The position numbers were made by a program, and so were the translations under genes. The notes beneath the pieces are model-generated. The model did no database searches and was not told the DNA's origin. It saw nothing but the letters and a program-made list of their open reading frames with translations. Below are positions 55,232 through 63,919 of a DNA stretch of 64,000 nt, piece after piece. Source of the DNA: JANJWP01 sp964540725 (GTDB lineage Bacteria; Patescibacteriota; Gracilibacteria; BD1-5; UBA2023); contig CAZINU010000002.1 of assembly GCA_964540725.1 (NCBI GenBank), forward strand, positions 117,089-181,088. Reading direction: 5' to 3'. Each line of letters opens with the position of its first letter. Position 1 is the first letter of the stretch.

Positions 55232-55771
55232 TTACTTCTTCGTTACGGCCTTCTTCGCGGATTTTCCGGCGGAGGAAAGTTTTTTCTTCAGAGTCTTGTA
55301 CGTGTCGTCCAGGTCCTTGCGGAGATCCTTCGCGACTTTTTCGGCCTTCTTCGCGAGTTTCGCCGCGACTTCGTCGGAAGTTTCTTTTCCGGCATCGAGG
55401 GCTTCGAGCGCGGATTTCCGGAGGTCTTCGAGGATTTCGGCGCGGCGGGCGTAGAGCGATTCGAGCTCGGCCTTATATTCGTCGCGCTTGGCCTTTCCGG
55501 CCTTCGAGAGCGATTTGATCGTCTTTTGCGCCTCTTTCTTGAAATCCGCGATTTCGGCTTCGGCCTTCGTTCGCATTTCGGCGACGCGAGCGCGGTTTTC
55601 TTCCGAGAAGAGCGCGGCTTCGGCTTCGGTCCAGAGGTTTTTGTGGATGTCGGCAATCTCCTTCTTGAGCGCTTCGACGTCTTTCGTCTTGCCGTCTTTC
55701 CCGAATTTGAGGGCGACGACCATTCCGGCGACGTAGCCGGCGGCGAGGGCGAGAAGTTTTCCGGTTTTCAT
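55232..55771 (-). CDS. YtxH-like membrane-anchored Lys-rich helical protein, 179 aa
   Basis: A short N-terminal TM helix (LLALAAGYVAGMVVALKFG, about 5-23) is followed by about 150 residues of Lys/Ala/Glu-rich helix ending KKLSSAGKSAKKAVTKK. This is the layout of YtxH-like gas-vesicle/stress proteins, and the basic tail could bind nucleic acid or acidic polymers. Start MKTGKLLALAAG (55771). The stop is TAA. Confidence 0.7.
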   Translation of the reverse strand: MKTGKLLALAAGYVAGMVVALKFGKDGKTKDVEALKKEIADIHKNLWTEAEAALFSEENRARVAEMRTKAEAEIADFKKEAQKTIKSLSKAGKAKRDEYKAELESLYARRAEILEDLRKSALEALDAGKETSDEVAAKLAKKAEKVAKDLRKDLDDTYKTLKKKLSSAGKSAKKAVTKK

Positions 55772-55840
55772 AGAGGTGGCGGTGAGTGGTAGGCTTTTTG
55801 GGATTATACCCATTCCAATTTCCTTCGCAAGCGCCGTTTT

Positions 55841-55869
55841 TTGCGTCGGAACCGCAAGCGTGGTAGCAT
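55841..55869 (+). promoter_or_regulatory. extended -10 promoter of pilT
   Basis: TTGCGT, 14 bases, TGG directly before TAGCAT, 22 bases before the ATG at 55891; third member of the TTGCGT-N14-TGG-TA group. Confidence 0.5.
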
Positions 55870-55890
55870 GTTCCGGTAAGCCCTTTCCCC

Positions 55891-56949
55891 ATGTACGGAA
55901 AATTCGTTTCGCTCATCCAGGACGTCATCGACAACCAGCTCCCGGACCTCCATATCACGACGGGAGTTCCGCCTACCGTCCGCACGCACGACGGCGGTTT
56001 GAAGTTGGTCGAATCGTTCGGGGAAATCTCGAAGGACGACGTCTACGACATCATTTCCCACATGCTCGGCGGCAGTACCGAGAATTTCCTCCGGGAGAAG
56101 GAATCGGACTTCTCGTACGCCTTCCGCGACCACCGGTTCCGCGTGAACGCCTACCACGACGCCCATGGTCCCGGTATCAGCATGCGCTACATTCCTACCC
56201 GAATCCCGACCCCGGAAGAATTGTCCATTCCGAAGGTCGTCCTCGATCTCCTGCACCGCGACCGCGGACTCATTCTGGTAACCGGCCCGACGGGGTCCGG
56301 AAAATCGACGACGCTCGCGTCGATGGTCGAATACGTCAACGAACGGTTCAATAAGCACGTCATTACGATTGAGGATCCGATCGAATTCAATTTCGTTTCG
56401 AAAAAGTGCCTCATCCACCAGCGGGAGGTCGGCACGCATACCCATTCCTTTCCCCGTGCGATCCGGAGCGCCCTCCGCGAAGACCCCGACGTCATTCTCG
56501 TCGGGGAGATGCGCGATCCCGAGACCATCCAAGCCGCCCTTACGCTTGCCGAAACGGGGCACCTCGTCCTGTCGACGCTCCATACGAACGACACCGTCCA
56601 GTCCGTCGACCGCATCGTCGACGCGTTTCCGGCCGCCCAACAGGGGCAAGTCCGTACCCAACTCGCCATGAGCCTCTCCGCGGTCATAAGCCAATCCCTC
56701 CTTCCCCGGAAGAGCGGAAAGGGGCGGGTTCCGGCCCGCGAGGTGCTCATCAATACCGACGCCGTCCGCTCGGTCATCCAGCGGGGTTTGACGCACCAGC
56801 TCTACTCCGTCATCGAACTCGGATCCCAGGACGGCATGATTCTCATGGACCGGTATCTCGAAGGATTGTACATGAAGGGGATCGTCTCGAAGGAAACCTT
56901 CTCCAGCCTCGTGCGCGACAAGGATCTCGTGGCCCAGCATAACCGCTAG
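55891..56949 (+). CDS. pilT: type IV pilus twitching motility ATPase PilT
   Basis: The hexameric retraction ATPase of type IV pili, 352 aa. Walker A GPTGSGKST is at about 132-140, Walker B LVGEMRDPET near 200-210, and the His box HLVLSTLHTNDT near 223-234. The N-terminal PAS-like domain begins LPDLHITTGVPPTVRTHD. No pilB, pilC or pilin gene is in the window. Five bases separate its TAG from the next ATG. Confidence 0.95.
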   Translation: MYGKFVSLIQDVIDNQLPDLHITTGVPPTVRTHDGGLKLVESFGEISKDDVYDIISHMLGGSTENFLREKESDFSYAFRDHRFRVNAYHDAHGPGISMRYIPTRIPTPEELSIPKVVLDLLHRDRGLILVTGPTGSGKSTTLASMVEYVNERFNKHVITIEDPIEFNFVSKKCLIHQREVGTHTHSFPRAIRSALREDPDVILVGEMRDPETIQAALTLAETGHLVLSTLHTNDTVQSVDRIVDAFPAAQQGQVRTQLAMSLSAVISQSLLPRKSGKGRVPAREVLINTDAVRSVIQRGLTHQLYSVIELGSQDGMILMDRYLEGLYMKGIVSKETFSSLVRDKDLVAQHNR

Positions 56950-56954
56950 CACCC

Positions 56955-57923
56955 ATGTCCGAAACCCCCAAGAAGCCCAAAAATCCGGAAACCGCCCGCG
57001 ACGCGGCATTCTCCCGAAAGGTCGACGCGTTGAAAGCCGACCTCGTTTCGGCCCCGGTTTTCGCGTTTCTCGAAAAATTCGATTCCTTCGTAAAGAAACG
57101 GACGAGATCCCTCGCGTCCGGAGAGACGCTCTTCGAACCCGGCGAAGATCCGAATTTCTACGTCGTCGTTTCCGGCGCGCTCAAAATTTCCCGCGTCAAT
57201 CCGTCCGGCGAAAAGAAGGAAATCGGAAAAGCGTATGCCGGATCGTTTCTCGGCGAAGGAATCCTTTCCGGACGGAACTTAAAGGAGGTCGAAGCCGTAG
57301 CGTACGTGCCGACCTCCGTCACCTGCCTGACGAAGGACGATTTCGACCGTCTCGAGCTCCAATCCCCGGAAACGCTCATGCGGCTCTACCGGCATTTGAA
57401 CGACCGGACCAGTCTCCGCCTTGCCGAAACGGGAAAGGAGCTCGCGCTCCTCTACGAAGCGACGGAGAAGATCGAGTCGTACCGGGAGCGCGGCGAACGG
57501 GGCTTCGTCGACGCGGTCGACCTCCTTCGCGATTCCCTCGGACTCGACTACGTCGTCGTCGTCGAGCAGCACCCGGCCGTCCCCGACATGTTCGTTTACA
57601 AATACAATACGAAATTCCCCTCGGTCTATCCCGTCAACCAGCGCGTCGGAAGGGAAATCACTCCCGACATGCCCTTCGGGCCCGTCGCCGAACCCTCCGG
57701 ATTGCTCGGGGTTTTCGAAGGGGATTCCGCGTACGCCCTCGCGGTTCGGAGCGGACAGGAGCTCCGCGGAGTCTTCATTTTGGGAAAAAGGGTCGCCGAC
57801 TACGTTTTCCGGGATCACGAAATCCGTATCGCCGAACACCTCGCCCCGCTCTTCGCTTCGATGATCGAGGGCAACCACCGCATTGCCGACGAACGGGCCC
57901 GGGCGATGATGGCCGGGCGGTAA
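56955..57923 (+). CDS. cyclic-nucleotide-binding protein with GAF-like domain, 322 aa
   Basis: A CRP-type cNMP-binding domain (about 30-145: SGETLFEPGEDPNFYVVVSG, GEKKEIGKAYAGSFLGEG) is followed by a GAF-like domain (about 165-310: LLRDSLGLDYVVVVEQ, ELRGVFILGKRVADYVF). There is no helix-turn-helix, so it is not a classical CRP transcription factor. It overlaps in operon terms with pilT (5 bases), which suggests that cAMP, perhaps from the 47530 cyclase, modulates pilus retraction (inference). The stop is TAA. Confidence 0.85.
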   Translation: MSETPKKPKNPETARDAAFSRKVDALKADLVSAPVFAFLEKFDSFVKKRTRSLASGETLFEPGEDPNFYVVVSGALKISRVNPSGEKKEIGKAYAGSFLGEGILSGRNLKEVEAVAYVPTSVTCLTKDDFDRLELQSPETLMRLYRHLNDRTSLRLAETGKELALLYEATEKIESYRERGERGFVDAVDLLRDSLGLDYVVVVEQHPAVPDMFVYKYNTKFPSVYPVNQRVGREITPDMPFGPVAEPSGLLGVFEGDSAYALAVRSGQELRGVFILGKRVADYVFRDHEIRIAEHLAPLFASMIEGNHRIADERARAMMAGR

Positions 57924-57926
57924 CCC

Positions 57927-57954
57927 TTGCGGGAAACGCCTCCTTCGGTATATT
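57927..57954 (+). promoter_or_regulatory. candidate promoter of the VirD4-like gene
   Basis: TTGCGG, 16 bases, TATATT, 14 bases before the ATG at 57969, giving a very short leader. Confidence 0.4.
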
Positions 57955-57968
57955 TACGACCTTACACC

Positions 57969-60428
57969 ATGATTCGAGAAAGTTCCGTGCGACGCACCGT
58001 GTTGGAAGTTCGGGTAGACCGTGCCAACGAGAAGGGCGTTTTCGTCGCGGAACAAATCCTGAACATTCTCCACGATACCATCGAAACGAAGAAGGGGTGG
58101 TTCGGGAAAACGCATTCGGCTCCCGATTTTTCGTTCGAGGTCGTAAACTCGAAAGGGGTCATCCGCTTCTTTTTCGTCGTTCCCGAAGCGTATGCGGATT
58201 TGGTAGAGAACCAGGTGTACGCGCACTATCCGCAGGTCGAAATTTCGCGTGCCGGCGAACATCTTCCCGATCCCGTCCCCCTCGTGTGCGAGGCGTCGCT
58301 CGCTTCGGAATACGTAAAACCCGTGAAGATTTATACGGATTTCAAGGAACGCAGCGAAAAGGAGACGGTCGACCCCCTTTCTTCCGTTACGAGCGCCCTT
58401 TCCAAGGGGCCGTCCTCCGGAGCCCTCGCCTTCCAAATCGTCTTCCGCCCCTTGCACGACGAACAGTGGAAGCATCCGAAAACGGTCGCCATCCTGTCGG
58501 GCAAGTATCCGAAATTCGTGAAGAAGCTCCTGCTTTCCCCAATTTCGCCGATTCTGAAGGCGATTGGCCTTCCGTTCTATTTCCTCGGAAAATTCGTCTT
58601 CCTCGTCATTCACGGTTCCCATGCCGACGAACATGCCGCCGCGCACTCGGAGGAAGGCAAGAAATCGCCGCTCGAGGAAAAGCTGAAGAGCTTCGGGTAC
58701 GCGGTATCCCTCCGCATCGCGGCGTATGCCGAAAACGAAGAAGTTGCCAAGGCGTCCCTCCGGGAAGCCGCGACCTCGCTCAAGATTTTCGCCCGTCCGG
58801 AATCCAACGCGTTCAAGGTGTCGGCTCCCGTCCGGGACGCCCATGGCGTCTTCGCCGACCGGGCCAATTCGTCGGGGGTCGTGCTCAATTCCGCCGAACT
58901 CGCCGGCCTCGTCCATCTTCCCACCCTCTACGTGAAAACGCCGGGCATCAACTGGGTGACGACGAAGAAATTCGAACCGCCCGCCAATCTGCCGCTCATC
59001 GCCGACCATGACGACGCGACCCCGGTCGGAACGACGAATTTCCGCGGAACCGCCCGCGCGTTCGGCATCCTTCCGAACGATCGGCGCCGCCACGCGTACG
59101 TCATAGGAAAGACGGGTATGGGTAAGTCGACCCTGCTCGAAAACATGATCTACGACGACATCATGAAGGGGCGGGGCGTGGGCGTCATCGACCCTCACGG
59201 CGACTTGGCCGAAACCATCCTTTCGTCGATTCCGAAGTCGCGCACGAACGACGTCATCCTCTTCGACCCGGGAGACTACCGGTACCCCATCGCGTTCAAC
59301 ATGCTCGAGCAGGTGAGCCCGGAACTCCGGCCCATCGTCGCGTCGGGATTCGTCTCGATCTTCAAGAAGATCTTCGGCGATTCGTGGGGTCCGCGTCTCG
59401 AACACATCATGCGCAATACCGTGATGACGCTCCTCGAGATTCCGGATACGACCATGATGTCGATTCCGCACATGCTGACGATGAAGTCGTACCGGCAGAA
59501 GATCGTCGGAAAGCTCAAAGATCCCAATCTCGTACGCTTTTGGCAGAACGAATTCGACGCGATGGAGGGCAAGCAGCAGGTCGAAGCGGCCGGACCGATC
59601 CTAAACAAGGTCGGACAGTTCCTTTCGAGTTCGCTTTTGCGGAACATTCTCGGGCAGCCGAAGAATCCGTTCTCGCTCCGGTGGGTGATGGACAATAAGA
59701 AGATTTTCATCGTGAACCTCTCCAAGGGGCGTATCGGGGAAGACTCGTCGGCCCTTCTCGGCGCCATGATGGTGACGAAATTCCAAATCGACGCCATGAC
59801 CCGCGCCGACATTCCGGAGCGCGACCGCGTGGACTTCTACCTCTACGTGGACGAATTTCAGAACTTCGCTACCGACGCCTTCGCCACCATCCTCTCGGAA
59901 GCCCGGAAATACAAGCTCAATCTCGTCATGGCCAACCAGTACGTCGAACAGATGAGCGAGGCCGTCCAGGGCGCGGTATTCGGCAACGTGGGAACGACCG
60001 TCGCATTCCAAGTCGGCCACCACGACGCCACCGTCCTTTCCGAAATCATGGACGAAGAAGTCGTTACCGCTAACGACCTTCAGAATCTTCGCAAGTACGA
60101 TATTTATACCAAACTTTTGATCGACGGAATGCCGTCCCCGGTATTTTCCGCCACGACCTTCGCCCCCATCCGCGACCGGGTCGAAATTACCGAGCAGAAG
60201 CGCGACGTCATTTTGAAAGTCAGCCGCGAAAAGTATTCGAAACCGGTCGATTTGGTCGAAAAGAAGATTCTCGAATTCAATTTGAAGGTCGTGGAGGACG
60301 AGAAGAAATTGAAAAAGGCGGAAGAAGACTACAAAGAGCGCATGAAGGAGGAAAAGAAGAAAAAGGCCCTGGCCGAGAAGGCCGGCACGGAGGGTGGCGC
60401 GGCTTCCGCTCCCGTCAAGAAGGACTAA
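57969..60428 (+). CDS. VirD4/TraG-like coupling ATPase with large N-terminal domain, 819 aa
   Basis: The C-terminal half is a FtsK/VirD4-type motor: Walker A GKTGMGKST at residues 380-388, VGVIDPHGDLAETIL, the DUF87/TraG region, Walker B FYLYVDEFQNFATDAF and the final ANQYVEQM. The N-terminal half is beta-rich with a hydrophobic segment (ILKAIGLPFYFLGKFVFLV). The C-terminus ends in a Lys/Glu-rich helix (KKAEEDYKERMKEEKKKKAL). Such ATPases are often found in Patescibacteria without other T4SS genes. The stop is TAA. Confidence 0.85.
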   Translation: MIRESSVRRTVLEVRVDRANEKGVFVAEQILNILHDTIETKKGWFGKTHSAPDFSFEVVNSKGVIRFFFVVPEAYADLVENQVYAHYPQVEISRAGEHLPDPVPLVCEASLASEYVKPVKIYTDFKERSEKETVDPLSSVTSALSKGPSSGALAFQIVFRPLHDEQWKHPKTVAILSGKYPKFVKKLLLSPISPILKAIGLPFYFLGKFVFLVIHGSHADEHAAAHSEEGKKSPLEEKLKSFGYAVSLRIAAYAENEEVAKASLREAATSLKIFARPESNAFKVSAPVRDAHGVFADRANSSGVVLNSAELAGLVHLPTLYVKTPGINWVTTKKFEPPANLPLIADHDDATPVGTTNFRGTARAFGILPNDRRRHAYVIGKTGMGKSTLLENMIYDDIMKGRGVGVIDPHGDLAETILSSIPKSRTNDVILFDPGDYRYPIAFNMLEQVSPELRPIVASGFVSIFKKIFGDSWGPRLEHIMRNTVMTLLEIPDTTMMSIPHMLTMKSYRQKIVGKLKDPNLVRFWQNEFDAMEGKQQVEAAGPILNKVGQFLSSSLLRNILGQPKNPFSLRWVMDNKKIFIVNLSKGRIGEDSSALLGAMMVTKFQIDAMTRADIPERDRVDFYLYVDEFQNFATDAFATILSEARKYKLNLVMANQYVEQMSEAVQGAVFGNVGTTVAFQVGHHDATVLSEIMDEEVVTANDLQNLRKYDIYTKLLIDGMPSPVFSATTFAPIRDRVEITEQKRDVILKVSREKYSKPVDLVEKKILEFNLKVVEDEKKLKKAEEDYKERMKEEKKKKALAEKAGTEGGAASAPVKKD

Positions 60429-60430
60429 GA

Positions 60431-60458
60431 TTGCAAACCATCGGAAAATCGGTATAAT
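60431..60458 (+). promoter_or_regulatory. promoter of the 60481 gene and ddl
   Basis: TTGCAA, 16 bases, consensus TATAAT, 22 bases before the ATG at 60481, starting two bases after the preceding TAA. Confidence 0.55.
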
Positions 60459-60480
60459 TTTCCCCGAAACATCCCGCCCC

Positions 60481-60840
60481 ATGGCAGAAGACCAGATCTC
60501 TACCCACGTCTCGCCCACCGTCCCGGCCGCTACGAGCGCTCCGGTCATTTCCGAAGCGCTTTCGGGCGTGCTTTCGCGCACGAACCGGGCGGTAGGGGAA
60601 GTCGTGGATCTGGAATCCGTCCAAGCCCAGGAGGTGGGCGTTTGGGCCCTTTTGCGCGCGGGCAACGTCCTTCGATGGTTCCGTTCCGGCGTTACGTCGG
60701 ACGAAGTGGCCGAGTACGCCGCCATCGTCGACGCGATGGTCGAAGGGCGCCGCCGGATCATGGAAGCCGCGAACGACGCGTCGTTCTCCCCGAGCGCGGC
60801 ATCGTCGGCTCGGGAGGACGGAATTCGACAAGCCGCGTAA
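60481..60840 (+). CDS. hypothetical protein, 119 aa
   Basis: A soluble protein with a Ser/Thr/Ala-rich N-terminus, then amphipathic helices (EVGVWALLRAGNVLRWFRSG, TSDEVAEYAAIVDAMVEG) and a low-complexity tail. No family recognised. Good promoter upstream; 14 bases to ddl, hence likely an operon. The stop is TAA. Confidence 0.65.
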   Translation: MAEDQISTHVSPTVPAATSAPVISEALSGVLSRTNRAVGEVVDLESVQAQEVGVWALLRAGNVLRWFRSGVTSDEVAEYAAIVDAMVEGRRRIMEAANDASFSPSAASSAREDGIRQAA

Positions 60841-60854
60841 CCCCTTTTCCGCGC

Positions 60855-61805
60855 ATGGGCGGCCGGAACGTCCACATTCTGTGCTGAGGTCCCGGAAACG
60901 AGCGGGAAGTCTCGCTCGTTTCCGGTGAAAACCTTGCCCGGTCCGCCCTGGAGGCGGGCTTTTCCGTTCGTAAGACCGTCGTTACGGAGCGGGGGACGTG
61001 GCAGTCCGACGGCGTTGAGCGGAACGAGGCGGAAGGACTCCGGATTCTCGCGGAATCGGGCGACCTCGCGTTTTCCGCCATCCATGGCGAATACGGCGAG
61101 GACGGGCTCCTGGCCTCGCTCCTCGAATCGCGGAACGTTCCGTTCGTCGGTTCGCGCGCCGATTCGATGCGCGTGACGATCGATAAGGATCAGACTGCCC
61201 GCCGCCTCGTGGAATTCGGAATTCCGGTTCCGGAGGGGCGGGTCGTTACCGACGCTGCCACGTTCGATTTCGCCTCCGTCCGGTACCCGGCCATCGTCAA
61301 GCCGAACGACGAAGGGTCGAGCGTTTCGCTGGCTAAAGTTTTCGAGGAAACCGCCTTACGGGACGTGCTCGCCCGCGAGTTCGCCGTTCGAAGGGGCATG
61401 CTCGTGCAGGAGTTCGTGTCCGGAAGGGAATTCACCTGCGCGGTCGTCGATTTCGGGAGCGGCGACGAACCCCTCGTTCCGAGCGAAATCGTACTGACGA
61501 AGGGGGATTTGTTCGACTACGATGCGAAATACCTTCCGGGAGGCTGTATCGAAACGACCCCGGCGGACGTTCCGCCCGAACTTTCCGACCGCATTCGCTC
61601 GCTCGCCCTTTCCGTCCATCGGGCGTGCGGATGTCGGGACGTCTCGCGAACCGACATGATTTTGGACGCCTCGTGACGCCTCGTCGTACTCGAAATCAAC
61701 GCGATTCCCGGAATGACGGGAACGAGCTTTCTTCCCGCACAACTGGGGGCGGTCGGCCGGTCGCTTCGCGATTTCGTCGCCGCGATGGTTCGGAAATACG
61801 GGTAA
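60855..61805 (+). CDS. ddl: D-alanine--D-alanine ligase
   Basis: ATP-grasp enzyme for peptidoglycan precursors, 316 aa with both TGA codons (11 and 274) read as Gly. Codon 11 gives HILC-G-GPGNEREVSLVSG, the invariant N-terminal Ddl motif; codon 274 gives MILDAS-G-RLVVLEINAIPG with the terminal EIN/PGMT block. AIHGEYGEDG and FVGSRADSM are typical. Without recoding the gene would be three pieces. The stop is TAA. Confidence 0.94.
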
Positions 61806-61902
61806 CCCCGCCGGTTTCCCAAAAGTGACGGGAATTCCGTTTCCGGGTTTCGTTTCCGTATTTTTTTCGCTATACTCCGATTTTCCTTTTCGGAATTCCA
61901 CC

Positions 61903-62583
61903 ATGCCCATTCAAACATTCGAAGCGACCCTCGCATCGTCCCGAGCGCTTACGCACGACGTGTTCGAGTCGGTCTTCCGTCCCTCCGTTCCCGTCGACCC
62001 CAAGGCCGGGGAATACGTCATGTTCGACCTCGCCCCCGGCGTCAAGCGCGCCTACAGTCTGGCGTTTTCGAATTCGGACGGCACGTTCGGACTCATCGTC
62101 AAACGCGTTCCGGACGGAAGGGGGAGTCCGGTCCTTTGCGATCTTCCGGTGGGCGGAACGCTTAAGACCATGGGGCCCATGGGGCACTTCGTCCTGCGCG
62201 AAACCGACGTGCCGAAGTGCTTCGTCGGAACCGGCACCGGATTCGCCCCCCTCTATTTCCAACTGAGGAAATCCGCCGAACTCGGCCTGAAGAGTCCCAT
62301 GCGGCTCGTATTCGGAGTCCGCGAGGCGAGGGACGTCTTCTACGATGCCGAAATCCGCGAGCTCGGCACGAAATTTTCCGATTTCTCCTTCGACCGGTAC
62401 GTAAGCCGCGAAGACGTTCCCGGAACGTCGAAGGGGTACGTGACCGAATTTTTCACGGCGGAAAACGTCGCCAAGTACGCCGAATTCTACCTCTGCGGAT
62501 CCCCGGCCATGGTCAAAGACGCGCGGGCTCGGCTGGACGGGCTCGGAATTCCGAAGGACCGCGTATTCTTCGAACAGTTCTAA
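61903..62583 (+). CDS. ferredoxin-NADP reductase-like flavoprotein, 226 aa
   Basis: A one-electron-chain reductase of the FNR superfamily: an FAD-binding barrel with KRAYSLAFSNSDGTFGLIVK (the RxYS motif), GPMGHFVL, and an NAD(P)-binding domain with FVGTGTGFAPLYFQL and YLCGSPAMVKDARARL. No [2Fe-2S] domain is fused, so it may pair with an electron carrier elsewhere. Start MPIQTFEATLASS chosen over an upstream ATG. The stop is TAA. Confidence 0.85.
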   Translation: MPIQTFEATLASSRALTHDVFESVFRPSVPVDPKAGEYVMFDLAPGVKRAYSLAFSNSDGTFGLIVKRVPDGRGSPVLCDLPVGGTLKTMGPMGHFVLRETDVPKCFVGTGTGFAPLYFQLRKSAELGLKSPMRLVFGVREARDVFYDAEIRELGTKFSDFSFDRYVSREDVPGTSKGYVTEFFTAENVAKYAEFYLCGSPAMVKDARARLDGLGIPKDRVFFEQF

Positions 62584-62608
62584 GTATCACTTTTTTGTGG
62601 ACGAAAGG

Positions 62609-62649
62609 GGAAAACGGCCGTCCGACGAGGGGTCGGGCGACCGTTTTCC
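62609..62649 (+). terminator. hairpin after the flavoprotein gene
   Basis: ggaaaacgg/ccgttttcc with an inner stem tccgac/gtcggg, 25 bases after the stop. There is no following T-run, so it may be a weak terminator. Confidence 0.45.
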
Positions 62650-62700
62650 GCGTCGGAATTCCTTCCGAAGAATTCTCGGCAGTATGTTGGACACTTCAGT

Positions 62701-62730
62701 TTGACAAAACGTATTTTTTAGTATTGTAAT
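62701..62730 (+). promoter_or_regulatory. promoter with strong ribosome binding site
   Basis: A consensus TTGACA, 18 bases, TGTAAT, followed by AAAGGAGGA 5 bases before the ATG at 62756. One of only two strong Shine-Dalgarno sequences in the window. Confidence 0.65.
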
Positions 62731-62755
62731 ACCGCCGTTCCTGAAAGGAGGAACT

Positions 62756-63919
62756 ATGAGACAAATATTTTTGTCCCCGGAGTTCCAACTCTACTCGCCG
62801 TTCTTCTTCGTCGCCGTTAGCATCCTTATCGTCCTGGTTCTGCTTCTGGTCGTTGGCGTGGGATTTCTGGTGGTGAGGGCTGGGGAGGCAAAGAACGAAG
62901 CATTAAGTCGAGAATTGTTGGAGAAATTTCTGTATGAAGTCGAAAATGGAGGTGATGCCGTGAAACAAATCGATGGTGGTACGATGTTCAAACAGGCGCT
63001 CCAGGGCATAGTGCCTCAGGGTGCTTCGGGAAATCAACAAGCGCAAATCACGCTTTTGACGAGCATCATGCAAAGGCAGGCCGGACAAGCAACGGGCCTC
63101 GTCCAGAAGATGCAGCGCCTCGCGCTGATACAGGCGGCTTCCGCCGATATGGCCGTCGGACAACAAATGGTCGAAACCGTGGACGCCCATATCGGTCAAG
63201 CCCAAGGGCGGTTCGATAGCGACGCTCCGGTCTATGAGGCCACCGCACTCGGTAACTCCGCTCCGGTTCCGGACGGTTCGGGCGAGCCCCTTCCGACTGC
63301 CGGACAGTCCGCGGAAGCGGACGCCCAAGAGATCGAAGCTCCGGCGCAAGACGCTCCCCAACCCGCCGCTCCCGTCCAACCGGAACCGCCGACGGACGTT
63401 CCGATTTCGGACGAACCATCGGCCGACGGTCCCGAGAGCGCCGAATCGCCGCCCTCTTCGGACAATGTCGAAACGGCGCCGTCCGAGTCCGATGTCGTCG
63501 TGGGCCCGGAGGTCGGCGATGCGGTCGAATACGCCGAAGTCGTCGACGCCGTAGTCGCGGGCGCGGCCGAAGTTCCCGCTTCGGTCGCGGAAGATGCCGG
63601 CGATGCGGCCGAATCCGCCGCTTCGCCCATCATCGTTCCGCCCGAAACCGAAACCCCGATTTCGGAAAACGACGCGGTGATGGCATTGCTCCGGAAAGCC
63701 GGGTGCGTCAAGCATATCCTGAGCGGAAGCGGTCTTGATCCGAAGACCTTCGTCCTCCAGGAATTGCCCCGCCCACTCTTCGACCGAATGCTCCAAACGT
63801 TCGAAGAGAAGTCCACCACGACCATTGGGAATACGAGGGTGGCAACGACGGAAGACATGCAGATCTTCGAACTCTTGCGTCAGCATGCTGCCGAACGCAA
63901 TGGGGCGAAGCATCCGTAA
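62756..63919 (+). CDS. single-pass membrane protein with acidic Pro/Ala/Glu linker, 387 aa
   Basis: One TM helix (FFFVAVSILIVLVLLLVVGVG, about 16-38), a helical segment rich in Gln (about 50-155), a long acidic low-complexity linker (EIEAPAQDAPQPAAPVQPEP and similar, about 180-310) and a compact C-terminal domain (VMALLRKAGCVKHILSGSG...). The first 300 bases are visibly less GC-rich than the rest of the window. No family recognised. The stop is TAA; 63920-64000 holds no gene I can support. Confidence 0.8.
   Translation: MRQIFLSPEFQLYSPFFFVAVSILIVLVLLLVVGVGFLVVRAGEAKNEALSRELLEKFLYEVENGGDAVKQIDGGTMFKQALQGIVPQGASGNQQAQITLLTSIMQRQAGQATGLVQKMQRLALIQAASADMAVGQQMVETVDAHIGQAQGRFDSDAPVYEATALGNSAPVPDGSGEPLPTAGQSAEADAQEIEAPAQDAPQPAAPVQPEPPTDVPISDEPSADGPESAESPPSSDNVETAPSESDVVVGPEVGDAVEYAEVVDAVVAGAAEVPASVAEDAGDAAESAASPIIVPPETETPISENDAVMALLRKAGCVKHILSGSGLDPKTFVLQELPRPLFDRMLQTFEEKSTTTIGNTRVATTEDMQIFELLRQHAAERNGAKHP

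Noticed and set aside
57969..60428. A complete type IV secretion system
   Set aside because: Only the coupling-ATPase-like gene is present; no VirB4, VirB6, relaxase or channel genes were found near it.
163..61676. Interrupted genes as pseudogenes or frameshifts (gatA, mfd, ddl and others)
   Set aside because: All interruptions are the same codon, TGA, in frame, at conserved Gly positions, and no TAA/TAG interruption was seen. Decay would hit all three stops and shift frames.
1129..61676. UGA = tryptophan (code 4) as an alternative
   Set aside because: Conserved Gly sites in GatA, Mfd, Ddl and the GGDEF domain, and the poly-Gly linker, do not fit Trp, while Trp is encoded normally by TGG.
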